Shown piece by piece: positions 8,296 through 16,600 of a DNA stretch of 64,000 nucleotides. Position numbers and translations under genes: made by a program. How positions within the stretch are numbered: the first letter of the stretch is position 1; every line of letters starts with the position of its first letter. The DNA lies in contig NZ_CP070225.1 in the NCBI RefSeq assembly GCF_021631985.1, positions 9,982,001-10,046,000 of the forward strand, read 5' to 3'. This DNA is from Sandaracinus amylolyticus. GTDB taxonomy: Bacteria; Myxococcota_A; Polyangia; Polyangiales; Sandaracinaceae. Below the pieces are notes generated by a model. The model did not search any database. It was not told the origin of the DNA and worked only from the letters and a program-made list of their open reading frames with translations.

Positions 8296-8997
8296 GTCGA
8301 TGACGATCAGCCCGCGCTCGAGGCCGCTCGCGCCGTCGACGGTGTCCATCGCCGCGAAGAGTCGCTCGGTGGGCACGAGCCACGGGTCGTAGTCGTCGTT
8401 CACGTCGAGCACGAAGACGAGATCGTCGTCGGGAAGATAGCCGCCGATCGGCGAGTGGTGCCCTCCGCCGCGCGCGAAGAGCGGGCCGCGATGGAAGTTG
8501 ACGACGATGCGATCGGACTCGCTGTTCGCGTGTCGCGCGAGGAGCGCGCGGAACGTCGCGAGATCGAAGTCGCGGTGGATGGTGACGCGGCGCGATGGCA
8601 AGCGCGTGCGGGCGAGCGTCGCGAGCTGATCGAGCGTGATCCCGCTCGGGAGGAAGCCCGCGATCGTCGTGATGTCGGTGCCCTCGAGGACGGTCGAGAG
8701 CTCACCCGGCTGATCGAGCGAGCGCATCACGTCGACGATGCTGGTCGGCCCACAGAAGCTGCCGTTCGGCTGTGACACGAAGCGCGCGTGGTAGCGGCGC
8801 GCCGCGGGGAGCTGCCAGGCGCGCCCGAGCAGCGTGTCGTCCTGGTAGCTCGCGTCGTCGGCGATCGGATCGACCTGCGCCCATTGCGCCGCGGCCGCGT
8901 CGCGCGAGCGCACGAACGCGAACGCGCCGCCACCGATCGAGAGCGTGAGGACCGCGGCGAGGGCCGCGATCCAGCGACGGCGACGGGGCGTGCTCAC
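8284..8997 (-). CDS. Phytochelatin synthase-family cysteine peptidase
   Basis: A 237-residue protein with an N-terminal membrane anchor or signal (residues 8-30) followed by a papain-like phytochelatin synthase (peptidase C83) domain. The triad is visible: Cys82 in GSFCGPTS, His180 in GGGHHSPIGGY and Asp198 in VFVLDVNDDYDPW, the spacing expected for the family. Plant phytochelatin synthases transfer gamma-Glu-Cys units from glutathione. Bacterial short forms lack the C-terminal Cys-rich sensor domain and mostly hydrolyse glutathione or its conjugates, and this protein also lacks that domain. The anchor suggests it acts in the periplasm. The GTG at 8997 has no strong ribosome-binding site. Convergent overlap with the small lipoprotein gene. 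Confidence 0.8.
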   Translation of the reverse strand: MSTPRRRRWIAALAAVLTLSIGGGAFAFVRSRDAAAAQWAQVDPIADDASYQDDTLLGRAWQLPAARRYHARFVSQPNGSFCGPTSIVDVMRSLDQPGELSTVLEGTDITTIAGFLPSGITLDQLATLARTRLPSRRVTIHRDFDLATFRALLARHANSESDRIVVNFHRGPLFARGGGHHSPIGGYLPDDDLVFVLDVNDDYDPWLVPTERLFAAMDTVDGASGLERGLIVIDSIE

Positions 8998-9060
8998 GAT
9001 TCGATGGTAGCCCCAGATCGTTCGCCCGCGTCGCGCGTCTCGTGCCCGGCGGAGGCGTGC

Positions 9061-10410
9061 ATGCGGACGTTGCTGGGGGCGCTGCTGGCGCTCGGGGTCG
9101 TGATCGGTCTCGTGGGGCGAGCGGACGCGCAGGACGCGTGGGTCGGCGGCGCGCCGCTCCAGGGACGCGTCGTGGTCGGCGGCGCGGGTGAGGCGTGGGT
9201 GGGAGTGTGGGTCGATGCGCCCAACGTCGTCGCGCCTCCGAGCGTGCGCGCGCCGATGGCGGTGTCGCTCGTGATCGACACCTCGGGATCGATGTCCGGC
9301 GACAAGATCCAGAACGCGCGCATGGCCGCGCAGAGCCTGATCGAGTCGCTCTCCGACGGAGACGTGGTCTCGGTCTACGGCTTCTCGAACGCGGTGACCG
9401 AGATCGCACCGCCGACCGTGGTGAACGCCGCGACGCGCGGGATGCTGATCCAGCGCGCCGGGATGATCGTCGCGGGCGGCGGCACGAACCTGTGGGACGG
9501 AATGCAGGCGGGCATCGGGCGCATCGCGCAGGCGCCCGCGACGCACCCGGTGCGGCGCGTGTTCGTGATCTCCGACGGGCGCGCGAACGTCGGTCCTTCG
9601 GATCCTCAGTCGCTCGGCGACCTCGCGGCGCGCGCGACCGAGTGGGGCACCCAGGTCACTGCGATCGGGGTGGGCTACGACTACGATCCGCAGACGCTGC
9701 AGGCGATGGTCGTGCGGAGCGCGGGGCGCCTGCACCACCTCGGCGCGCCGCACCAGATGGCCGCGATCCTCGAGCACGAGCTGCAGCGCATGCAGCGCTC
9801 GGTCGCGCTCGACGGCACGATCGAGATCGTGCCCGCGCCCGGCGTGGTGATCCTCGGCGGCGCGACGACGGGCGCGGTGATCGAGGGCGGCCGGCTGCGC
9901 TTCGCGCTCGGCGCGCTCGACGCCGGTCAGCGCCGCGAGATCCTGTTCCGCGTGCGGGTGAGCCCGGGGAACGCGGGCAACCAGCCGCTCGCGAACGTGC
10001 GCCTCTCGTACCGCACGCCCGAGAGCCGCGACGTGCGCACCCAGGACACGGTGCTGCGCTACGAGGCGACGACCGACGCGCGCGCGGTCGCGAGCGCACC
10101 GACGACCCCCCGCGTCGCTGCGATGGTCGCGCAGCACGAGGCGAGCGAGGCCCAGCGGCGCGCCGCCGAGATGCTCGCGCGCGGTGAGGCGGAGCGTGCC
10201 CAGCGCGAGCTCGCCGCGGCGCGTCTGCAGCTCGATCGCACGGTCACGACGTACGACTTCGCCGACGCGCAGATCGAGGGCGACCTGCGCCGTCGCTCGG
10301 CGTCGGTGGCGCGTGATGCCGATGCCGCGGGCGCGGCGCGCACCGAGTCGGAGCAGCGCGCGCGCAGCTACGAGCTGCAGGCCGCGCCGATGTCGGCCGA
10401 GGGGTACTGA
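9061..10410 (+). CDS. Secreted vWA-domain protein
   Basis: A 449-residue exported protein. A signal peptide ends near residue 23 (GRADA-Q). A von Willebrand A domain follows with an intact MIDAS, DTSGSMS (Asp73, Ser75, Ser77), and VFVISDGRANVG contributing the distal metal ligands. It ends near residue 250. Then comes a beta-sandwich-like segment (VALDGTIEIVPAPGVVILGG, RREILFRVRVSPG), a layout seen in bacterial vWA/VIT-like proteins, and a C-terminal Ala/Arg/Glu-rich helical region (residues 350-430) likely to form a coiled coil. It probably binds ligands metal-dependently at the envelope. The ATG at 9061 has GGAGG five bases upstream. A strong bidirectional hairpin follows the stop. Confidence 0.88.
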   Translation: MRTLLGALLALGVVIGLVGRADAQDAWVGGAPLQGRVVVGGAGEAWVGVWVDAPNVVAPPSVRAPMAVSLVIDTSGSMSGDKIQNARMAAQSLIESLSDGDVVSVYGFSNAVTEIAPPTVVNAATRGMLIQRAGMIVAGGGTNLWDGMQAGIGRIAQAPATHPVRRVFVISDGRANVGPSDPQSLGDLAARATEWGTQVTAIGVGYDYDPQTLQAMVVRSAGRLHHLGAPHQMAAILEHELQRMQRSVALDGTIEIVPAPGVVILGGATTGAVIEGGRLRFALGALDAGQRREILFRVRVSPGNAGNQPLANVRLSYRTPESRDVRTQDTVLRYEATTDARAVASAPTTPRVAAMVAQHEASEAQRRAAEMLARGEAERAQRELAAARLQLDRTVTTYDFADAQIEGDLRRRSASVARDADAAGAARTESEQRARSYELQAAPMSAEGY

Positions 10411-10458
10411 GAGGTCGAGCGCGCGGAGGACGCGCGTGGCGTCCTCCGCGTCGATCTC
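10411..10458. terminator. Bidirectional hairpin terminator between convergent genes
   Basis: An 11-bp perfect stem GCGGAGGACGC/GCGTCCTCCGC (10423-10433 and 10439-10449) has a 5-base loop and a second outer stem GAGxTCGA/TCGAxCTC. It fills the gap between the stops of the vWA gene and the Cys-rich lipoprotein gene. No T-run is needed for Rho-assisted ends in such GC-rich DNA. The structure is seen; the function is inferred from its position. Confidence 0.7.
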
Positions 10459-12022
10459 AGAGCCCCGCGATCTCGCGCAGGCGTGCGACGAGCGCGTCGC
10501 AGGTCGTGGCGATGCCCGTCGCGGGCTGGACGTACACGTCGCTCGGCGGCTGACCGAGATCGCTGACCATCTCTTCGTACTGCGGGCGCGCGTTGGCGGG
10601 CGTGAAGTCGTCGTCGAGCACGACCATCAGCAGCGTGTCGTCGCTCATCAGGCGGGTGCGCACCGAGTCCGTCCACGAGGGCCCGGTGGGCCACGGGTTG
10701 AGCAGGCCGGTGCTCGCGGGGTCGGGGCCGCTGCGCGCGTTCTCGTCGGTGAGCATCACGATCACGCGCTGCGAGGTGCTCCGCCAGCACCCACCCGCGA
10801 CGCGCCCGCTCGAGCACGTGAACGGCACCGCGTCGGGCTGGGGCGTCGCCCCGGTGAGGATGTTGAGCGCCTCCATCGTCGAGTCGTCGCCGCCGCCGAG
10901 GAACGCCTGGCTGGCGATGCGGGCGTCGATCGTGGAGCCCGTGCCACGCCCGAGCTCGACCGCGCCCTGGAACGTCTGTCCCGGCCCGATGTGATCGCCG
11001 TAGAAGGCGAGGCCGACGTGCGCGTCGGTGAGCGCGAGGAGCGGATCGACGCAGCGCGACACGAACGTGACGCGATCGGCCTGGAACGGATCCAGGTTCG
11101 AGCCCGTCGCGTCGGCGAGGAAGAGCACGTCGATCGGCGGCGTCGAGGTGCACGGCGCGAGCTCCTCGGTGTAGCCGCACGCCGGGCTGCATCGGACCAG
11201 CCGAGTCTGGCCCGCGGGGCAGCCGTTCTCGGTCCGCGTGGTCTCACCGGGCGCGCACTCGCCCTCACCACCGCAGGTGCCGGTCGGCACCCACGTGCAC
11301 GTCGTGTCGCAGCGCGCGGTCCGGGTGCCGCACATGCCGCACTCCGCGCTGCCGGTCGTTCCCGGCACGCACTCGCCCTCGTTCTCGCAGGGGTCGTACT
11401 CCCACACTCGCGCTGCGCTGCAGAACCGCTCCTGCGTCCCGCATCGCCCGCATGCGACGGTCTCGAGGGTGCCCGGCGTGGTGCACGCGTCCGCCATGCA
11501 CTCCGAGCTCGGCTCGAACGTGCACGCGTCGCTGCACGTGAGCTCGCGCGTCTCGTCCTCGGCGCAGTCGGCGCGCCCGCGCGTCATCGTGCCCGGCTCG
11601 CACTCGCCTTCGTCACCGCACGTGCCCTCGTCGACCCACGTGCAGCTCGCGTCGCAGCGCTGCGTCTGCGCGCCGCAGTGGCCGCAGGGCATCGTGCGCG
11701 TGGTGCCCGGCGCGCACGCGCTCTCGTCCTGATCGCACACGCCGTAGGCCCACACGAGGTCCGCGGTGCAGAACCGCGTGACGCTCCCGCAGAGACCGCA
11801 CGCGACGGTCTCGGTGCTGCCCGGCGTCTCGCACGGCTCGGGCGCCGGCGCGTCGGGCCGCGCCTCGCTCGCGTCGACACCGACGCTGCCGCCATCGTCA
11901 TCCATCACCGCGGCGTCGATGCCGGCTCCGCCATCCGGCGTCGGCGAGCCGTCGTCGTCGCCACATCCCACCGCCGCCGCGACCATCAGTCCGTAGAGCG
12001 CTGCGCGCCATCGTGTTCTCAC
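10457..12022 (-). CDS. Cys-rich vWA-like lipoprotein
   Basis: A 521-residue predicted outer-surface lipoprotein (lipobox AAAVGC at residues 15-20, then a Gly/Asp/Ala-rich tether). Residues 60-285 contain about six imperfect repeats of the form PGTxxTxxCGxCGxxTRxC, a cysteine-rich pattern common in secreted myxobacterial proteins. A vWA-type Rossmann domain follows (IDVLFLADATGSNLDPFQ to the end). Its first metal loop is DATGSN rather than the usual DxSxS, so metal binding at the MIDAS is doubtful. RVIVMLTDENARSG and LMVVLDDDFTP are the core strands. GTG start at 12022. Nearby vWA genes at 9061 and 59610 suggest a family of surface-exposed vWA proteins. Confidence 0.82.
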   Translation of the reverse strand: MRTRWRAALYGLMVAAAVGCGDDDGSPTPDGGAGIDAAVMDDDGGSVGVDASEARPDAPAPEPCETPGSTETVACGLCGSVTRFCTADLVWAYGVCDQDESACAPGTTRTMPCGHCGAQTQRCDASCTWVDEGTCGDEGECEPGTMTRGRADCAEDETRELTCSDACTFEPSSECMADACTTPGTLETVACGRCGTQERFCSAARVWEYDPCENEGECVPGTTGSAECGMCGTRTARCDTTCTWVPTGTCGGEGECAPGETTRTENGCPAGQTRLVRCSPACGYTEELAPCTSTPPIDVLFLADATGSNLDPFQADRVTFVSRCVDPLLALTDAHVGLAFYGDHIGPGQTFQGAVELGRGTGSTIDARIASQAFLGGGDDSTMEALNILTGATPQPDAVPFTCSSGRVAGGCWRSTSQRVIVMLTDENARSGPDPASTGLLNPWPTGPSWTDSVRTRLMSDDTLLMVVLDDDFTPANARPQYEEMVSDLGQPPSDVYVQPATGIATTCDALVARLREIAGL

Positions 12023-12103
12023 TGCTCAGTCCTCCGCGCGGGACGAGGATACGCGCGCTCGTGCTGGCAGTTCTCCCCGAAAGCGTGGTCTCCTGGCGCG
12101 CTC

Positions 12104-13528
12104 GTGGGCTCGTTCGCAACGCTCGTCGACGCGCCGGTGCCGATCTGGCAGCGCGCGCTCTCGCTGATCGGCCTCGTGGTCATGATCCTGATCGCGTGGG
12201 CGCTCTCCACCGATCGCAAGGCGTTCCCCTGGCGCGTCGTGGCCTCCGGCGTCGCGCTGCAGCTCGCGTTCGGCGTGCTGGTGCTGAAGACCGAGACCGG
12301 CCTCGCGCTCTTCTCGGTGCTCAACGACGCGGTCTCGGCGCTGCTCGACTTCACCGCGGAGGGCAGTCGTTTCCTCTTCGGCGACTATCTCGATCAGCAC
12401 TTCACCGTCGCGCTCAACGTGCTGCCGACGATCATCTTCTTCAGCGCGCTGATGACGGTGCTCTACCACCTCGGCTTGATGCAGCGCGTGGTGAAGGCGT
12501 TCGCGTGGGCGATGCAGCGCACGCTGCGCACCAGCGGCGCGGAGACGCTGAGCGCGGCCGCGAACATCTTCGTCGGACAGACCGAGGCGCCGCTCGTCGT
12601 GAAGCCGTACGTCGCGCGCATGACGAAGTCGGAGCTCATGGCGATCATGACCGGGGGCTTCGCGAGCATCGCGGGCGGCGTGCTCGCGGCGTACGTCGGC
12701 ATGCTGCGCGCCCGCTTCCCCGACATCGCGGGGCACCTGATCGCGGCGAGCGTGATGAGCGCGCCGGCGTCGCTGTTGATCGCGAAGGTGATGATGCCGG
12801 AGCGCGAGACGCCGGTGTCCGCCGGCTCGCTCGACATGGAGGACGAGGCGCCCTACGCGAACGTCATCGACGCGGCCGCGAGCGGCGCCGCGGACGGGCT
12901 CAAGCTCGCGATGAACGTGGGCGCGATGCTGCTCGCGTTCCTCGCGCTGGTCGCGATGGTGAACTGGCTCTTCGCGGTGCCGGCGCTGCTGCACAACCGC
13001 GTGGAGTGGATGGAGGCGCTCGACGGGCTGCGGCGCGCGGAGATGGCGATCCCCGCGGGCTGCGATGCTCCGAGCGGCGCGGCCGCGCTCGCGCAGTGCA
13101 TCCGCGCGGCGAACGAGCTCGGCGTCACGCAGTCGCCCCTCGTCGCGTGGGATCCGCTCTCGATGCAGGGGATCCTGGGCTGGCTCTTCTGGCCCTTCGC
13201 GTTCGTGATGGGCGTGCCGCCCGAGGAGTGCGCGACCGTGGGCGCGCTGCTCGGCGAGCGCCTCGTGCTCAACGAGTTCGTCGCGTACATGCGCCTCGCC
13301 GACGGGCTCGCGCAGGAGACGCCGTTCCTCGGCCGGCGTGCGGCGGTGATCGCGAGCTACGCGCTCTGCGGCTTCGCCAACATCGGCTCGATCGCGATCC
13401 AGATCGGCGGGATCAGCGCGATGGCGCCCGAGCGTCGTGGTGATCTCGCGCGCATCGGTCCGCGCGCGATGATCGCGGGGATGCTCGCGTGCTTCATGAC
13501 CGCGTGCGTCGCGGGGCTGCTGGTCTGA
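12104..13528 (+). CDS. Concentrative nucleoside transporter (CNT/NupC family)
   Basis: A 474-residue inner-membrane symporter for nucleosides. The CNT signatures are clear: the N-terminal domain (LIGLVVMILIAWALSTDRKAFPWRVV), FSALMTVLYHLGLMQRVV, AETLSAAANIFVGQTEAPLVVKPYV, MTGGFASIAGGVLAAYV, ERLVLNEFVAYM and ALCGFANIGSIAIQIGG. A roughly 60-residue hydrophilic insertion (residues 300-365, containing two Cys) between transmembrane segments makes it longer than NupC (about 400). The start is inferred: the GTG at 12104 lies just ahead of the first helix, without a good ribosome-binding site. It is divergent from the Cys-rich vWA lipoprotein gene and stands alone. Confidence 0.92.
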   Translation: MGSFATLVDAPVPIWQRALSLIGLVVMILIAWALSTDRKAFPWRVVASGVALQLAFGVLVLKTETGLALFSVLNDAVSALLDFTAEGSRFLFGDYLDQHFTVALNVLPTIIFFSALMTVLYHLGLMQRVVKAFAWAMQRTLRTSGAETLSAAANIFVGQTEAPLVVKPYVARMTKSELMAIMTGGFASIAGGVLAAYVGMLRARFPDIAGHLIAASVMSAPASLLIAKVMMPERETPVSAGSLDMEDEAPYANVIDAAASGAADGLKLAMNVGAMLLAFLALVAMVNWLFAVPALLHNRVEWMEALDGLRRAEMAIPAGCDAPSGAAALAQCIRAANELGVTQSPLVAWDPLSMQGILGWLFWPFAFVMGVPPEECATVGALLGERLVLNEFVAYMRLADGLAQETPFLGRRAAVIASYALCGFANIGSIAIQIGGISAMAPERRGDLARIGPRAMIAGMLACFMTACVAGLLV

Positions 13529-13695
13529 GCGCGAGCCGACCGCGCCGTGCGGGGCGCGCTGCCACCGGCGTGTGACGCGGGCCCACGCGCGGCGGCCTTC
13601 GTCGATCGCGCGTTCGCGCGCGGCCCGGTGCGTCGCGACATGGCACGTCCGATGCGACGTTCGGCGTTCCGCGACGCGAGCAGAGACGTCGACGC

Positions 13696-16600
13696 ATGGT
13701 CGAGCGCGAAGAGCGGAGCTGGTCGTCGAAGGAGCAGATCCACCACGGGCCTCGCTACTCGGTGTTCCGTGTGCGCGACGCGAGCGGCCGCTCGCGCGTG
13801 CTGAAGACGGTGCGGCGCGGAGCGCGCGCGGCGCGCGCGGCGGAGCTGCTGGTCCGCGAGCACGCGATGCTCTCGCGCGTGAGCGCGATCTCCGGGATCT
13901 CGCGCGTGATCGCGATCGAGGATCCCGAGGGCGATCGGCCGCGGCTCTGGCTCGAGGACGCCGGCCCGCGTCACCTGAAGTCGCTGCTACGGCGCGGCCC
14001 GCTCGCGATCGACGACGCATTGCGGATCGCGGTGGAGCTCGCGGAGATCGTCGCGCAGCTCCATCGCGCGCACGTCCTCCACCGCGACATCAACCCGACG
14101 AACGTCGTGGTCTCGGCCGACGGCCGTCGCATCACGCTGGTCGACTTCGATCTCGCGACCGACGTGCCCGGGCCCGCGCCGCGCGAGGCGCTCGAGGTCG
14201 ACGTCGAGGGCACGCTGCTCTACGTCGCGCCCGAGCAGACGGGCCGCCTCGATCGTGTGGTGGACCAGCGCGCGGACCTCTACGCGCTCGGGGCCACGCT
14301 CTACGAGATGCTCACCGGCGGGCCGCCGTTCGCGCTGCGCGATCCCGTCGAGCTCGTGCACGCGCACCTCGCGCGCGATCCGCTGCCGCCGAGCGAGGTG
14401 CGACCCGAGATCCCGCGGGTGCTCTCGGATCTGGTGCTGAAGCTGCTCGCGAAGGTGCCGGAGCAGCGCTACCAGAGCGCCGACTCGCTGGTCGCGGATC
14501 TGCGCGAGGCACGCGCGCGGTGGGACGCGTCGCGCACCATCGAGCCCTTCGAGCTCGCGCGGCTCGACGTCGCGCGCGCGATGGTGCCCGAGGGCCGGAT
14601 CTACGGTCGCGATCACGAGCTCGCGCTGCTCGAGGGCGCGTTCGAGCGAGCGCGCCAGGGCGCGCGAGAGACCGTGATGATCACGGGCCCGGCGGGCATC
14701 GGGAAGACCGCGATCGTGCAGGCCCTCCGGGCGCGTGCCCGCGCGGTCGGCGCTCATTTCGGGGCGGGCAAGCTCGATCCCGTGCGCGGCAACGCACCGT
14801 ACGCGCCGCTGATCGAGGCGCTCGAGGCGATCGTGCGCGAGCTCGCCGCCGCGCCCGACGCGACGTCGAACGAGTGGCGCGCGCGCATCGCCGAGGCCGT
14901 CGGCGCGAACGCGCGTGTGATCACCGATCTCGTGCCCAGCGCGCGTGCGCTGCTCGGTGAGTCTCCCCCGCTCGAGCCGGTCGCGCCGGCCGACGCGGAG
15001 ACCCGGTTCGACCTCACGTTCGAGCAGTTCGTGCAAGCGCTCGCCACGGCGGAGTCGCCGCTCGTGCTCTTCGTCGACGACCTGCAGTGGGCGGACGCCG
15101 CCTCGCTGCGCGTGCTCGAGATGCTCGCGACGAGCACGACGCTGCGGCACGTCCTGCTCGTCGGTGCGTACCGCAGCGAGGACGGCACCGCCGAGCCGCC
15201 CCTCGGCGACGCGCTCGTCGCGATCCGCGCGCACGACGCGCCGCTGCGCTCCATGCTCCTCGGTCCGCTCGATCGTGCCGCGGTGACGGCGCTCTGCGCC
15301 GACGCGTTCCACGCGAGCCCGGAGCGCGCGGAGGAGCTCGCCGCCATCGTGCACCGCAAGACGGCGGGCAACCCGTTCTACGTGGAGCGCTTCCTGCGGG
15401 ACCTGCACCAGCGAGGGCTGCTCGCGCTCGACGCGGAGCACGCCGAGTGGAGCTGGAGCACCGAGCAGATCGCGGCGTCGCCGATGAGCGAGAACGTCGT
15501 CGAGCTGATGCTCGACGCGGTGCGCCGACTGCCGCCGAGCGTGCAGCGCGTGCTCGGCGCGGCATCGTGCTTCCGGCGTGCGATCGACGTCGGTTTGCTC
15601 GCGCGTCTCGTCGAGCGCCCTCCGGCCGAGATCGCCGAGGCGCTGTGGACCGCGGTCGATCAGAGCCTGCTCGTCGCCGAGGCGCGCGTCGCGCCCGCCG
15701 ACACGACCTACCGCTTCGCGCACGATCGTGTGCAGCAGGCGATGGGCTCGCTGCTCGACGAGACCGAGCGCCAGCGCCTGCACCTCCGGCTCGGGCGCCT
15801 GCTCGGCGAAGATCCGACGACGCGCGAGCAGCGCCTCTTCGATCGCGTCGATCACTTGAACCTCGGCGCCGCGCTGATGAGCGCGCCCGAGCGGATCGAG
15901 CTCGCCGAGCTCGACCTCGCCGCCGGCCGCGCCGCGAAGGCCGCGTCGGCGTTCGGACCGGCGCTCGCCTACCACGATCGCGGCCTCGCGCTGCTGCCCG
16001 AGGGCGCGTGGGACACGCACGCGGAGCTCTGCTTCGCGCTGCATCGCGATGCCGCCGAGGCCGCGTACGTCGTCGGCGATCACGCGCGCGCCGAGGCGCT
16101 GGTCGAGGCTGCGATCCTCCACGCGCCGTCGCGCTTCGAGAAGGCCGCGCTCTACTCGCTGCGCCTGCTCGCCGCCGATGCGCGCGGCGCCTATCGCGAG
16201 GCGACGCGGTGGGGCCGCGAGGGGCTGCACATCCTCGGCATCGAGCTGCCCGACGACGATCTCGCGCACGCCGTCGAGGACGAGGTCGTCGCGGTCGCGG
16301 CGGCGCGACGCGAGCGCTCGGAGGAGGAGCTGATCGCCGCGCCTCCGATGCGCGACCCCGATGCGCTCGCGTGTGTGCAGCTGCTCGACGACCTCGCGGC
16401 GCCGACGTTCTACTCGAGCTGGCGCCTGCACGTGTGGATCCGCGCGCGCACCGTTCGCCTCGTGCTCGAGCACGGCAACGTCGCGCCCGCGGGCATCGCG
16501 TACGCGACGTACGGCAAGCTCATGGAGGATCGCGGCGACCCGCAGGCCGCGCACTCGTACATCCGGCTCGGCGCCGCGCTCTCGCAGCGATGGCGCACCC

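Noticed and set aside
10184-12103. An in-frame upstream extension of the nucleoside transporter gene reaching back into the vWA gene
   Set aside because: The extension is antisense to the Cys-rich lipoprotein gene and low-complexity; homology to CNT proteins begins only after 12104.
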